Of a stretch of 13,065 nucleotides of DNA, positions 1 to 6,918 are shown piece after piece. The DNA is taken from NCBI GenBank assembly GCA_963922455.1, contig CAWUIO010000150.1, positions 1-13,065 of the forward strand, given 5' to 3'. The notes beneath the pieces are model-generated. The model was not told the origin of the DNA and made no database searches. It saw nothing but the letters and a program-made list of their open reading frames with translations. The first letter of the stretch is position 1; each line of letters starts with the position of its first letter. Source of the DNA: CAWUIO01 sp963922455 (GTDB lineage: Bacteria; Bacteroidota; Bacteroidia; Cytophagales; Microscillaceae). A program made the position numbers and the translations under genes.

Positions 1-50
1 GTTCCCGAAATGGCCCTTTGCAGCCCATATAATTAAATTTAAACAGTTTC
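1..50 (+). mobile_element. MITE-like element, copy 1, right end only
   Basis: These are the last 50 bases of a 160-bp element seen complete at 7538-7697 and 9976-10135; the rest lies outside the window. The sequence matches the right end of the 7538-7697 copy base for base and finishes in the terminal inverted repeat TAAATTTAAACAGTTTC. It is followed by TAA (51-53), the trinucleotide that follows the right end of the other copies and forms the target duplication at 9973-9975/10136-10138. Confidence 0.85.
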
Positions 51-96
51 TAATTGTAGCCGAAGAAATGGCTTTCTTAGAGAAAAGACAAATTTT

Positions 97-241
97 GGGG
101 CTTGCCCGCGCTCCAAAAAAAGGGGGGCTTCTTGAAAAATGGGGCCAGCGCGGGCCGGGCTGTCGGGCAAAGCCGCGAGCCTCCTCATTCCGCTACGCTA
201 CATTGCGGGGTCTCGCCCCTTCGGGCTTCCATCCCTAAGCC
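97..241 (+). repeat. GC-rich intergenic hairpin repeat R1
   Basis: First of five related intergenic repeats. It runs from GGGGCTTGCCCGCGCT to TCCCTAAGCC. GCCCGCGCT (104-112) and AGCGCGGGC (147-155) form a perfect 9-bp stem around an AT-richer loop, followed by CGGGCTGTC. The right half (160-230) differs from R2 and R3, which share ACTCGCTGCC...AAGGCCTACACGAGCTC there, so this copy has diverged or been recombined. It lies downstream of the minus-strand ORF ending at 254. Function unknown; a REP/BIME-like element or a 3'-end RNA structure are possibilities. Confidence 0.75.
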
Positions 242-253
242 AGAGAAAGTAGT

Positions 254-748
254 TTAGTCCTTTAAAATCCGGCCTGCGATCATATTATCTTTTTCGTGGG
301 CGGCATTCCCTTCTTCCCAGTAATAACAATCGGTGCTTCGGTAGTCGCAAAGGTGGATGGAGTCAAACTCATCTTTTCCTTCTAGTTTGGCAACCCCTAA
401 TTTCCTTAGGGCTTCATTGATGGATACTTCTTTGAGCTGGCATTGTCCTGCTTGAAAATAAGAGGCAAATTGCTCGCCTATGCCTCCAAAATAGTCGGTT
501 TGGATAAGTACATAGTGGGAGAAGCCAAGCTTGTGGGCTAGGAAGTGGGTCAAGGCACAATCCCAATCTAGGTTTTGGCTGCTAGACTCGATGCTTTTTT
601 GCAGGATCTCGGCCAGGGCTCCCATGGCATAGATATCGAGCAAGAGAATAACATAGCCTTCCTCAAAGGCCGCGGCGAGCCCGTAAGCCTGGATTTGCTC
701 GTGGTCTACTTGGTCTTGGGCTATGATGGCCGAGATATGATGTCCCAT
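254..748 (-). CDS. Hypothetical protein, 164 aa
   Basis: I do not recognise this family. The protein begins MGHHISAIIAQ, has a hydrophobic stretch near residues 24-46 (including YVILLLDIYAMGALAEIL) too interrupted by charge to be a confident membrane helix, and is acidic toward its C terminus. No signal peptide or cysteine pattern stands out. It is probably cytoplasmic. It starts 21 bp after the stop of the GrpB-family gene on the same strand, so the two are probably co-transcribed and it would be the last gene of the 3123-to-254 run. Repeat R1 follows its stop. That it is a real gene is likely from length, spacing and codon pattern; its function is unknown. Confidence 0.65.
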   Translation of the reverse strand: MGHHISAIIAQDQVDHEQIQAYGLAAAFEEGYVILLLDIYAMGALAEILQKSIESSSQNLDWDCALTHFLAHKLGFSHYVLIQTDYFGGIGEQFASYFQAGQCQLKEVSINEALRKLGVAKLEGKDEFDSIHLCDYRSTDCYYWEEGNAAHEKDNMIAGRILKD

Positions 749-769
749 AGTTTGTCAGGAAAGACAGGT

Positions 770-1294
770 TTAGCCGGATGTTTTTTGCGCATAGTACCAA
801 GCCAAAGCTTTGCTTTCGTGCAGTTTCACAAAGGGGTCTTTTTTATCACAATACTCTTCCAAATCGTGATTACAGCTTTGGGCAATTTCCCATTTAAGCT
901 GGCCATAGGCCTCGGCAATGTTGGGGTGGGCCCGTAGATAATCTCTAAAGGCGAGGTGGCGGAATAAGCCCGGATCGCCTGAGGCGAAGGCATGGATATG
1001 ATGCGTACGCTGGTCTCCACCTTTTCGGAAATAGCGGCGGCCGGGGATGCCATATTCGCCCATAACTTCATAGCCAAGGTGTTGCATGGAGAGGTTTTGA
1101 GTGTCTAGGTGGACAAGCTGGTCTACTTCTAAGGATATATCTAGGATGGGTTTGGCCCTCAAACCGGGTACCGCAGTACTACCGATATGTTGCACATCAA
1201 TAAGCAAGTCACCGAGGGTTTCCCTCAGCCGGGTAGCTTCTTCCTCAAAGGCTGGGGGCCAAGCGGGATTATATTCTACGACGATGACTTGCAT
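770..1294 (-). CDS. GrpB family protein (UPF0157, nucleotidyltransferase fold)
   Basis: A 174-residue protein of the GrpB/UPF0157 family, which belongs to the polymerase-beta-like nucleotidyltransferase superfamily. The signature is at residues 36-53, HIGSTAVPGLRAKPILDI, containing the GST nucleotide-binding motif and the following KPILDI strand with an acidic residue. The N-terminal VVEYNPAWPPAFEEEATRL is also typical of the family, and length is normal. The substrate is not established for most members, so I assign no reaction. It lies between the VOC gene (18 bp upstream) and the hypothetical gene at 254-748 (21 bp downstream), which suggests co-transcription. No signal peptide; cytoplasmic. 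Confidence 0.88.
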   Translation of the reverse strand: MQVIVVEYNPAWPPAFEEEATRLRETLGDLLIDVQHIGSTAVPGLRAKPILDISLEVDQLVHLDTQNLSMQHLGYEVMGEYGIPGRRYFRKGGDQRTHHIHAFASGDPGLFRHLAFRDYLRAHPNIAEAYGQLKWEIAQSCNHDLEEYCDKKDPFVKLHESKALAWYYAQKTSG

Positions 1295-1312
1295 ACTTTG
1301 CTCAACAAAATT

Positions 1313-1708
1313 TTATAAGGCTTCCACCAATTGTAGGTTGTTTCCGCAGGTATCCTTAAATACGACTACCTTAGACGTGCCCACTACGGTAGGTTTCATA
1401 CTAAACTCAACGCCCAACTTACTCAATCGATCATATTCGGCCTCCACATCGTCTACGTCAAACTGGGTCCACGGGATTCCTGATTCTAGTAAGGATTGTT
1501 GGTAGACTTTTGTCGGTTCGTGATGGATGGGGGCAGGCTCTAACAAAACCTGGGTACCTTCCTGGTCATCGGGAGAAACAACGGTAAGCCAACGGCTATC
1601 ATTTCCCACGGGGATGTCTAGCTTTTTTACAAAGCCTAATATTTCGGTATAAAACTTCAAGGCCTGCTCTTGATTGAGAACAGGGACGCTTAATACGCTA
1701 ACTCTCAT
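1313..1708 (-). CDS. VOC (glyoxalase/bleomycin resistance fold) protein
   Basis: A single vicinal-oxygen-chelate domain of 131 residues. Beginning at the ATG at 1708 the protein opens MRVSVLSVPVLNQEQALKFYTEI, the usual first beta strand and helix of the fold, and closes with GNNLQLVEAL, where the Glu aligns with a VOC metal ligand. The usual early His (HVxLxV) is absent, so metal binding may be altered. A start 36 bp further upstream (1744) is open but lies deep inside the preceding gene; 1708 gives a short 11-bp overlap with the AraC gene and begins exactly at the fold, so I prefer it. Pairing of a small AraC regulator with a VOC protein suggests coupled expression. The substrate cannot be told from sequence. 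Confidence 0.85.
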   Translation of the reverse strand: MRVSVLSVPVLNQEQALKFYTEILGFVKKLDIPVGNDSRWLTVVSPDDQEGTQVLLEPAPIHHEPTKVYQQSLLESGIPWTQFDVDDVEAEYDRLSKLGVEFSMKPTVVGTSKVVVFKDTCGNNLQLVEAL

Positions 1709-2150
1709 GTGAATTAAGGTTTGGTTCTTTATTGCAATTTCCAAATTCTAAAGAGGAATTACGTATTGAAAATTGCTCTTTTTGGTAGGCGCGAGGGCTT
1801 TTCCCGGTTCTCCGCTTAAACAAGAGGCTAAATGAACTGGGACTTTCAAAACCCACGGCAAAACATGTCTCCTGCACCCGCATTCCTTCCCGTAAATACG
1901 CTTTGGCTTTTTCTACGCGCCGTTCTATCAAGTATTGCTTGGGGGTTTGGCCATAGTACCTTTTGAACAACCTTAATAAGTGAAATTTGGATACAAAGCG
2001 AAGATGGGCCATGAGTTCCAGGTTTAAATCTTGGTCTAGATGCCCATCGATATAATTTTTAAGGCCAATTACGGTGTCTAACTGCCCTTGATTGGCGAAA
2101 ACCGTATTTTTAATGCGATTTACTTCGCTTTCGTAGTAAGTCATAGCCAT
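1698..2150 (-). CDS. AraC-family transcriptional regulator, DNA-binding domain only
   Basis: About 150 residues, nearly all AraC/XylS double helix-turn-helix. The first HTH is around LELMAHLRFVSKFHLLRLFKR and the second around QETCFAVGFESPSSFSLLFKR, followed by the family ending RTGKSPRAYQ. There is no N-terminal sensing domain, so it is a minimal regulator and may bind its ligand through a partner or respond to level alone. The frame is open to 2183, but an ATG at 2150 (a second at 2144) clears the upstream gene, which ends at 2156; I use 2150. The stop overlaps the VOC start by 11 bp, indicating tight coupling. It probably regulates its own cluster. Confidence 0.85.
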   Translation of the reverse strand: MAMTYYESEVNRIKNTVFANQGQLDTVIGLKNYIDGHLDQDLNLELMAHLRFVSKFHLLRLFKRYYGQTPKQYLIERRVEKAKAYLREGMRVQETCFAVGFESPSSFSLLFKRRTGKSPRAYQKEQFSIRNSSLEFGNCNKEPNLNSHES

Positions 2151-2155
2151 GCCAT

Positions 2156-2608
2156 TTAGGTAGGGATACTGGTTATGACCCATGTACCATCGATGTACTC
2201 AATGGTAACATCGTCTTCTCCCGAGTCTTTCCGGCCTTGGTATTCAATTTCCATGAAGATCTTTAGCCATAATTTTTCTTTGGCATACTCGGTCTTTCCT
2301 AGCAATTTGAACTGAGTGATTTTCCAGGTTTGGTAAGTAAGCAATTTACGTTTTAAGCGTTCGGACCGCTCCGCTTCTTTGGGGAGCACTTCTTCCCATC
2401 GCGCATCTCCTCTAATTTTAGAAGCGTAAAAAAAGGTGACGACAGAGGCAGGTGTGTTTTCAAAAGAAGTGATGCTATCGGCATTGGTATGATCTATTAA
2501 AACAGGAGTTTCATAGCGTAGGGTGGTGTACTCAGATTGAGCGAAGGCCCAAGCGGTGAGGAAAATTAATAAAAAAGAGAGGGCTCCTGTTTTTATAGAA
2601 GTTTTCAT
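2156..2608 (-). CDS. Secreted hypothetical protein
   Basis: Beginning at the ATG at 2608 the protein opens MKTSIKTGALSFLLIFLTAW and continues AFAQS, a clear Sec signal peptide with an AFA-Q cleavage site near residue 22; an upstream in-frame ATG at 2644 would spoil it by adding 12 residues. The mature part of about 128 residues is rich in Lys, Glu and aromatic residues, with a C-terminal strand-like segment DDVTIEYIDGTWVITSIPT. That ending and the helical TFFYASKIRGDARWEEVLP are reminiscent of NTF2/SnoaL-like or DUF4878-like lipoprotein folds, but I cannot assign one. It lies 41 bp after the NTF2-like gene and 5 bp before the AraC start, so it probably belongs to the same operon. Function unknown. 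Confidence 0.7.
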   Translation of the reverse strand: MKTSIKTGALSFLLIFLTAWAFAQSEYTTLRYETPVLIDHTNADSITSFENTPASVVTFFYASKIRGDARWEEVLPKEAERSERLKRKLLTYQTWKITQFKLLGKTEYAKEKLWLKIFMEIEYQGRKDSGEDDVTIEYIDGTWVITSIPT

Positions 2609-2649
2609 GCAGGGTATGTAGGTTTTCCGGATGTAAGGTCTCATATCAA

Positions 2650-3123
2650 TTAGTCAGGCTGCTTTTGAATGTAATCATTCAACTTCTTATTGGCAAAGCT
2701 TTGTACTTTACGCTTCATAAAAGGAGACCAACCCAGTAAATACCCCGACATGCCCAGGGCTTGGCTGGACCACTTCCATAGATCGAAGGTGTCGATATGC
2801 TCAATAATTTTCCCGTCCTTAAATTTAAATTGAGCCTGGATTTTATTGACTACTTTTCGCTTTTTAGGGCCAAAGAGGTACTCCGCCTTCCAGTTGGCCT
2901 TTCCGGTATCCCCATCTACTTCTACCTGGCTAAAAGTAATTTGCGTAGCAGCCGATCTTTGAGAGACGAGCATTTCCCACATTTTTACTGCTTTTTGTCC
3001 GTGGAGTTGGCCAAAACCGGGGTCTTCGAAGACAATGTCTTCATGGTAACAAGCAGCCATGCCCTCACTGTTGCCTTGGGCAAAGGCGGTATAAAAGTTT
3101 TGGATGATCTCTTCGTGCTTCAT
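2650..3123 (-). CDS. NTF2/SnoaL-like family protein
   Basis: A 157-residue protein with the NTF2-like alpha+beta barrel pattern: an N-terminal helix HEEIIQNFYTAFAQGNSEGM, then YHEDIVFEDPGFGQLHG, the usual DxxxxDPxxG-type turn, and later strands with FKFKDGKIIEHIDTFDLWKW. SnoaL-like members include ketosteroid-isomerase-like enzymes and binding proteins; the motif set does not pick one. The C-terminal 35 residues (GYLLGWSPFMKRKVQSFANK) extend beyond the core. The start at 3123 places the ATG at the first helix; a longer frame to 3198 gives only a non-conserved tail. It is the first gene of the 3123-to-254 minus-strand run, with repeat R2 just upstream, so its promoter would lie between 3123 and 3211 or within the repeat. 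Confidence 0.8.
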   Translation of the reverse strand: MKHEEIIQNFYTAFAQGNSEGMAACYHEDIVFEDPGFGQLHGQKAVKMWEMLVSQRSAATQITFSQVEVDGDTGKANWKAEYLFGPKKRKVVNKIQAQFKFKDGKIIEHIDTFDLWKWSSQALGMSGYLLGWSPFMKRKVQSFANKKLNDYIQKQPD

Positions 3124-3210
3124 AGGTTGTATATGGAATATAAATAGTTTAAGCCGTGTAAACTCTTCTAGTTGTTTATACCTACATGGTCTCTCCATTC
3201 TTCTTAGTCC

Positions 3211-3343
3211 GGCTTAGGGATAGAGCGGCATGTTTGAGCTCGTGTTGGCCTTGCGGGGAAAGGCAGCGAGTAGCGAAAGCCCGGCCCGCGCTGACCGATA
3301 TTTTTATTTTAGGCCCCTCATGCCCTAAGCGCGGGCAAGCCCC
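3211..3343 (-). repeat. GC-rich intergenic hairpin repeat R2 (inverted)
   Basis: Second copy, opposite orientation to R1, running from GGCTTAGGGA (3211-3220) to GCCCC at 3343. The stem is GCCCGCGCT (3284-3292) with AGCGCGGGC (3328-3336), 9 bp. The outer half carries GAGCTCGTGTTGGCCTTGCG and GGCAGCGAGTAGCG, which recur in R3 and R5. It fills the interval between the MaoC stop (3352) and the start of the NTF2-like gene (3123) and accounts for most of that gene-free stretch. Confidence 0.8.
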
Positions 3344-3351
3344 TCGTACTT

Positions 3352-3771
3352 TTAGGCTAAAACGATCACCGCTGAGCCTTTAATCTTTGTTTCTTGGTTT
3401 TGGTCTACTACCATTAGCGCCAATCGGAGGCAATTTTCGCCATTTTGCTCAAACTTTTCCGTGATGGTGCCCTGGCATGTGAGCTCATCACCCACTTGGG
3501 TCCGGGTGATAAAGCGAGAAGAAAACTCTCGGATATTCGTTTGGGGCACCCATTGGGTCAGGGTTTGCCCCAGATAAGCCATCACGAGCATGCCGTGGGC
3601 AAAAACATCGTCAAAACCCGCTTTTTGGGCAAAGTCAATATCGATGTGTACCGGGTTATGATCATTGGAGGCCCCGGCAAAAAGGGCCAAGGTAGTACGG
3701 GTGAGGGGTGCTTTTTTTAGGGAGGGAATGGCATCTCCCACGGCTAATTCTTGATAATTGGGTAGGTTCAT
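3352..3771 (-). CDS. MaoC-like (R)-specific enoyl hydratase, catalytic half
   Basis: A 139-residue hot-dog-fold hydratase. Residues 34-43 read GASNDHNPVH, the MaoC/R-hydratase motif with catalytic Asp37 and His42, followed by FAHGMLVMAYLG near 57-68, also typical. The family hydrates trans-2-enoyl thioesters to (R)-3-hydroxyacyl thioesters. The gene begins 8 bp after the stop of the partner MaoC-like gene, so the two are almost certainly co-transcribed. By analogy with mycobacterial HadAB, this would be the HadB-like catalytic subunit of a heterodimer. Pathway (fatty acid or polyketide dehydration, or PHA-type supply) cannot be decided here. Cytoplasmic. It is the second gene of its operon, and R2 follows its stop within 10 bp. 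Confidence 0.85.
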   Translation of the reverse strand: MNLPNYQELAVGDAIPSLKKAPLTRTTLALFAGASNDHNPVHIDIDFAQKAGFDDVFAHGMLVMAYLGQTLTQWVPQTNIREFSSRFITRTQVGDELTCQGTITEKFEQNGENCLRLALMVVDQNQETKIKGSAVIVLA

Positions 3772-3779
3772 CGCGTTTT

Positions 3780-4220
3780 TTAGTGAAGTATGACTGAGGT
3801 TATGAGCATTTTACCAAGGAGTTCCTCCTTTTGATTTTGGATGAAGATTTGGTCGACTATAAACTCCAATTTACCATCTTTTTTCTCATATATATCTTTA
3901 ATGGTGCGCACCAAGCTTAAGGTATCACCGGCAAAGATGGGCTGATAGTATTCAAATTTTTGCTCGCCATGGAGTACCCGGCCCAGGTTAATCCCTAGCT
4001 TGGCTAAGAACTCATAGGGTAGGGGGCTGGCAATATTCAGGGAGAAAGCAAAAGTGGGCGGAGCGGGTATTGTAGGGTAACCAGCAGCCTGGGCCGCTTC
4101 CTCTTGGGTATAGATGGGATTGGTCTCGTTTACAGCCTTGGCAAAAAAGGCCAATTTACTGGCCTCCACTTCTATGGTAAAGGGAGGAAAGGTATGGCCA
4201 ATCCATTTTTTATCAATCAT
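3780..4220 (-). CDS. MaoC-like N-terminal hydratase domain, likely non-catalytic partner
   Basis: A 146-residue hot-dog protein of the FAS1-DH/MaoC N-terminal type. The opening KKWIGHTFPPFTIEVEASKLAFFAKAV and NETNPIYTQEEAAQAAGYPTIPAPPTFAF (27-59) are characteristic. At the position where the active paralog has DHNPVH this protein has ETNPIY, so the catalytic Asp and His appear replaced. In mycobacterial HadAB or HadBC one subunit binds the acyl chain while the other is catalytic; this gene and the next (3352-3771, 8 bp on) show the same split. I infer a heterodimeric hydratase. The ATG at 4220 fits the family start. An inverted repeat at 4260-4285 lies in its upstream region. Confidence 0.85.
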   Translation of the reverse strand: MIDKKWIGHTFPPFTIEVEASKLAFFAKAVNETNPIYTQEEAAQAAGYPTIPAPPTFAFSLNIASPLPYEFLAKLGINLGRVLHGEQKFEYYQPIFAGDTLSLVRTIKDIYEKKDGKLEFIVDQIFIQNQKEELLGKMLITSVILH

Positions 4221-4259
4221 ATCTTTTGGTTTTGTAGATCAGGGAAGTTTAGTATTTTT

Positions 4260-4285
4260 TGTTCTCAACAATATATGAGAGAACA
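4260..4285. promoter_or_regulatory. Inverted repeat upstream of the MaoC pair
   Basis: TGTTCTC (4260-4266) and GAGAACA (4279-4285) form a perfect 7-bp inverted repeat with a 12-bp spacer, 40-65 bp upstream of the first MaoC start on the minus strand. The spacing is compatible with a dimeric repressor operator or a promoter-proximal site. The minus strand also has TATATTG here, loosely like the Bacteroidota -7 box TAnnTTTG, but no well-placed -33 TTG. No regulator can be named. Confidence 0.3.
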
Positions 4286-4340
4286 TACTGGTTTGGTAAG
4301 GTAGTCGCTAAGGTATAAAAATCCTAAAAATTTACAAGCT

Positions 4341-4471
4341 GGGGCTTGCCCGCGCCAAGGAAAATGGGGTAGATGAGATAGAAATTGCCGAGCGCGGGCC
4401 GGGCTGTCACTACTCGCTGCCTACTGCGCAAGGCCTACACGAGCTCAGACATGCCGTTCCATCCCTAAGCC
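4341..4471 (+). repeat. GC-rich intergenic hairpin repeat R3
   Basis: Third copy, same orientation as R1, from GGGGCTTGCCCGCGC to TCCCTAAGCC. The stem is GCCCGCGC (4348-4355) with GCGCGGGC (4392-4399). The right half ACTACTCGCTGCC...AAGGCCTACACGAGCTC...ATGCCGTTCCATCCCTAAGCC is the best-preserved version and closely resembles R2 and R5. It occupies the gap between the MaoC start (4220) and the lipoprotein stop (4626). The rest of that gap (4472-4625) shows no gene, only an incidental GGTGCCA...TGGCACC inverted repeat. Confidence 0.8.
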
Positions 4472-4625
4472 GGATGAGGTGCCAGAAATATGGAGAGAGG
4501 CTGTTTATACGTACATGGGTTTATAAATTTTACTAGCCGCCTTTTTTGGCACCCATGATCCATAAAAGACAGAATAGCAGGGGTTTAAAAGAGTAGTTCT
4601 GGGAGTTGTAAGCCAAAGGCTTGGG

Positions 4626-5405
4626 CTACTCAATAGGGTACATATTCAAGGAAAGGTTATCAAAATAAGCCAGCCGATTGGGTATGGTTTCCATAATGGT
4701 GGTTTTGAGCGACTCACTGATCCTGTCGGAGCGATACTTTAGGGCCAAATACAAAAGGAAGGTTTCGGCAACATCTTCTCGGTAAGGATTATCCTGAGCG
4801 TAGGTTGAAATAAAATTTCCATCGGCTTCTTGAGCAGCAATCCATCCAGCAGCCTGGGCGTGGGCTGCATCGAGGGAGGTATGCGAAGCTTCGTGTACCA
4901 AGGTCTCTTCAAGGATTCCATCTTGTTCATATAAAGAGGTTTGCCCGGTATGGATAAGTAAATTATTGTTACCACCTCCAAAAAGTTCGGTGCCTTGATG
5001 AATCCAAACGGTTTGTACATCCTGGCGCAATGAGGTAGGCAATTTGCCTATTACCTGAGCATACTTTAGGGCTTCTTTCTCGGCAAGACTAGCGTCATCA
5101 AATTCGGAGTTTACCTGGATTTCTATGCTCAAGTTATCGTCATAATTGGCCTGAAAAAGATAGGGGGTATCGCCAATCCAGTCATCTACTCTTCTATCAA
5201 ACATGGTACGGGCGGCTTGCCCGGTGTAGGATAGGTTAAGAAATGTACTAAGGTCTGCCTCTGTGATGATATCAGGATCTAGGAAAATTGTCCCTTGAAA
5301 GGGTGGATCGTCAAATGTCATAGAATCAAAGTCTTGACCTTCTGATTTACAAGATATTATGAGTAAATTTAGGCAAATGAGGAATATAATTCTAGAATGC
5401 TTCAT
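4626..5405 (-). CDS. Putative lipoprotein with HExxH metallopeptidase motif
   Basis: A 259-residue predicted lipoprotein. Residues 1-19 give a short type II signal peptide with lipobox LIISC, placing acylated Cys19 at the N terminus of the mature protein. HEASH at 171-175, in TLVHEASHTSLDAAHAQ, fits a zincin HExxH; candidate third ligands are His182 or acidic residues in REDVAETF (209-215). The shape (long N-terminal region, HExxH, then a conserved Glu-rich helix) suggests a membrane-tethered zinc-dependent hydrolase, but I cannot name the family, and loss of activity is possible. It stands alone: R3 is downstream and about 170 bp without clear promoter or terminator separate it from the SDR gene. 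Confidence 0.75.
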   Translation of the reverse strand: MKHSRIIFLICLNLLIISCKSEGQDFDSMTFDDPPFQGTIFLDPDIITEADLSTFLNLSYTGQAARTMFDRRVDDWIGDTPYLFQANYDDNLSIEIQVNSEFDDASLAEKEALKYAQVIGKLPTSLRQDVQTVWIHQGTELFGGGNNNLLIHTGQTSLYEQDGILEETLVHEASHTSLDAAHAQAAGWIAAQEADGNFISTYAQDNPYREDVAETFLLYLALKYRSDRISESLKTTIMETIPNRLAYFDNLSLNMYPIE

Positions 5406-5572
5406 CGTAAAATAAATTAAAATTCATACTTGAAGTAGGCATGTCGTATATCAATCCAGCATAAGAAATATTCTTTTAGATCTCTCCTTTATTTTTGAAA
5501 AGAGAATTACAATGATTACCAAGTAAATGCTAATGGACAATGGAAGTTGTTATCATCTTTTGCATGTAATCA

Positions 5573-6289
5573 TTACCACTCAATAGGCTCCCCATCCCGG
5601 AAAAAACCCCCACTCGGCCCTTCCTGACCTATTTGGGCCGCCCAAACTACTCCTTTAACCCCTTCTGAGACTGGGCGGGCACCCCATTCTGCCGTGCCTG
5701 GGTAGGTGGCTACAAAACCAGGGCAGACCGAGTTGATTTTTATATTTTGCTCCTTAAATTGTCGAGCAAGTTTGACAGTGAGGCCATTCAGGGCCAATTT
5801 ACTAATACTATAAGCCGGTACAATGGCACTATGTTTATCAAGGCCAAACACGGGATCTCTAAATGAGCCTGCTCCACTCGATACATTTACAATCCTTCCC
5901 GGTTGGGCCTTTGACAACAAAGGGTAAAATGCCTTAATCATGCGCCAGGCACCCAAAAAATTGGTGTCTAGGGCTTGTAGGGCAAAGTCCATTTCCACGT
6001 CAAGGGGTTGGACACCCTGGTCAAAAAAAGCTCCCGCATTGTTGATGAGTACATCCAGTCGGCCATACTGATCCTCTACACTATACTGTAAGGCATCGAT
6101 AGAGGCTTGGTCTGTAATATCTACGAGAAGGCCCGTTGCTCCTCCAAGTTGCTCAGCCAGTTGCTCCGCCCTTTCCGAATTACGGGCCGTGAGGATGACT
6201 TCAAAACCAGCGGCCAGCATTTGCTTGGCCGCTTCATAGCCGAGACCTTCCGGGCGGCTTACCCCTGTAATTAAGGCTACTTCTTTCAT
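5573..6289 (-). CDS. Short-chain dehydrogenase/reductase (SDR)
   Basis: A 238-residue classical SDR, of normal length. The Rossmann glycine motif is TGVSRPEGLGY at residues 8-18, a TGxxxxxGxG form seen in carbonyl-reductase-like SDRs. NNAG is at 83-86, catalytic Ser in VSSGAG (137-138), and YxxxK at Tyr160/Lys164. ARN at 35-37, after the second strand, suggests NADP(H) preference. C-terminal GGFFRDGEPIEW matches carbonyl reductase and related plant-type SDRs. The reaction is NAD(P)H-dependent reduction or oxidation of a carbonyl/alcohol; the substrate is unknown. Cytoplasmic, no signal peptide. It follows the first SpoIIAA-like paralog by about 80 bp on the same strand. Confidence 0.9.
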   Translation of the reverse strand: MKEVALITGVSRPEGLGYEAAKQMLAAGFEVILTARNSERAEQLAEQLGGATGLLVDITDQASIDALQYSVEDQYGRLDVLINNAGAFFDQGVQPLDVEMDFALQALDTNFLGAWRMIKAFYPLLSKAQPGRIVNVSSGAGSFRDPVFGLDKHSAIVPAYSISKLALNGLTVKLARQFKEQNIKINSVCPGFVATYPGTAEWGARPVSEGVKGVVWAAQIGQEGPSGGFFRDGEPIEW

Positions 6290-6307
6290 TCGAATAGTTT
6301 ATGTTAG

Positions 6308-6364
6308 AGATTGCTTTACCAATAATATAAAAAAACGACCTAATTAAGATAAAGCGTCTTTTAA
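6308..6364 (-). terminator. Possible weak terminator after SpoIIAA-like paralog 1
   Basis: Read on the minus strand, the interval between the 6370 stop and the SDR start has AAAAGAC ... GTC(G)TTTTTTT: a short AT-rich stem with one bulge, followed by a run of seven T. The stem is weak, so it could be chance or a partial terminator that lets some transcription enter the SDR gene. Confidence 0.25.
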
Positions 6365-6369
6365 TTTGT

Positions 6370-6798
6370 TTATTCTTGAAAATAGCTTTTTGCTACTTCC
6401 AAAGAATCGGTAAAGTGTAGTAAGAAGCCTTGGCTTTGGGCTTGTTCTTCTTGAAAGGTTTGCTCCACCGAAAGGGAAGCAATGAAGTTTTCTTCATTAA
6501 GGATAAAGACAATTTTCCTAAAACCAATCTCCTTATACCTGGGGATGATCACGTTATCATGCCAAGCTTGAAAATCGGGATTCATGACGTAATGATAGGG
6601 GCGGGTGTCTACTAAAAAACCACATGCCTTGTAGTCTTTTGCCATATTAGTAAAGTCTAGAAGATATTGTTTAAAGACCTCTTCGCGTATATCCTCCTGA
6701 GCATCCTTCCAATAGATCTCAAAAGCATTCAGCAAGGGGTTGAAATGTATATCCCAAAACTTTTCACTGATGATTAACTCCTTTGTGATAATGTACAT
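6370..6798 (-). CDS. SpoIIAA/STAS-like protein, paralog 1
   Basis: 142 residues. Family features are GFLVDTRPYHY at 60-70, the block NPDFQAWHDNVIIPRY at 73-88, KIVFIL at 95-100 and IASLSVEQTFQEEQAQ at 106-121. This pattern fits the SpoIIAA-like/STAS-SEC14 superfamily, small alpha/beta proteins found widely in Bacteroidota without a defined role. By my count it is 63 percent identical (89/142, no gaps) to the next paralog, so the pair arose by recent duplication. No signal peptide or membrane helix. A 10-bp perfect inverted repeat lies just upstream (6815-6855). An anti-sigma antagonist or lipid-binding role is possible from the fold, but no partner kinase or sigma gene is in the window. Confidence 0.75.
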   Translation of the reverse strand: MYIITKELIISEKFWDIHFNPLLNAFEIYWKDAQEDIREEVFKQYLLDFTNMAKDYKACGFLVDTRPYHYVMNPDFQAWHDNVIIPRYKEIGFRKIVFILNEENFIASLSVEQTFQEEQAQSQGFLLHFTDSLEVAKSYFQE

Positions 6799-6814
6799 AC
6801 ACCAAAAGTGTTTT

Positions 6815-6855
6815 AGAGCAAGTACATAGGTAATTGTATTCTTTCTACTTGCTCT
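6815..6855. promoter_or_regulatory. Perfect 10-bp inverted repeat between paralogs 1 and 2
   Basis: AGAGCAAGTA (6815-6824) and TACTTGCTCT (6846-6855) are perfect complements with a 21-base loop. The right arm runs into TTTTTT on the plus strand, which would suit a plus-strand terminator, but no plus-strand gene is near. On the minus strand there is no T-run beyond the hairpin. It sits 17-57 bp upstream of paralog 1 and about 60 bp after the paralog 2 stop, so an operator or a processed RNA hairpin are alternatives. Confidence 0.45.
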
Positions 6856-6918
6856 TTTTTGAAAAATACCTGATAAATCAAATCATAAGGGACTTACAGG
6901 GCACTAAATGAAGCGGCT

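Noticed and set aside
575..937. Plus-strand ORFs opposite the 254-748 and GrpB genes
   Set aside because: Fully antisense to better-supported genes and without recognisable features.
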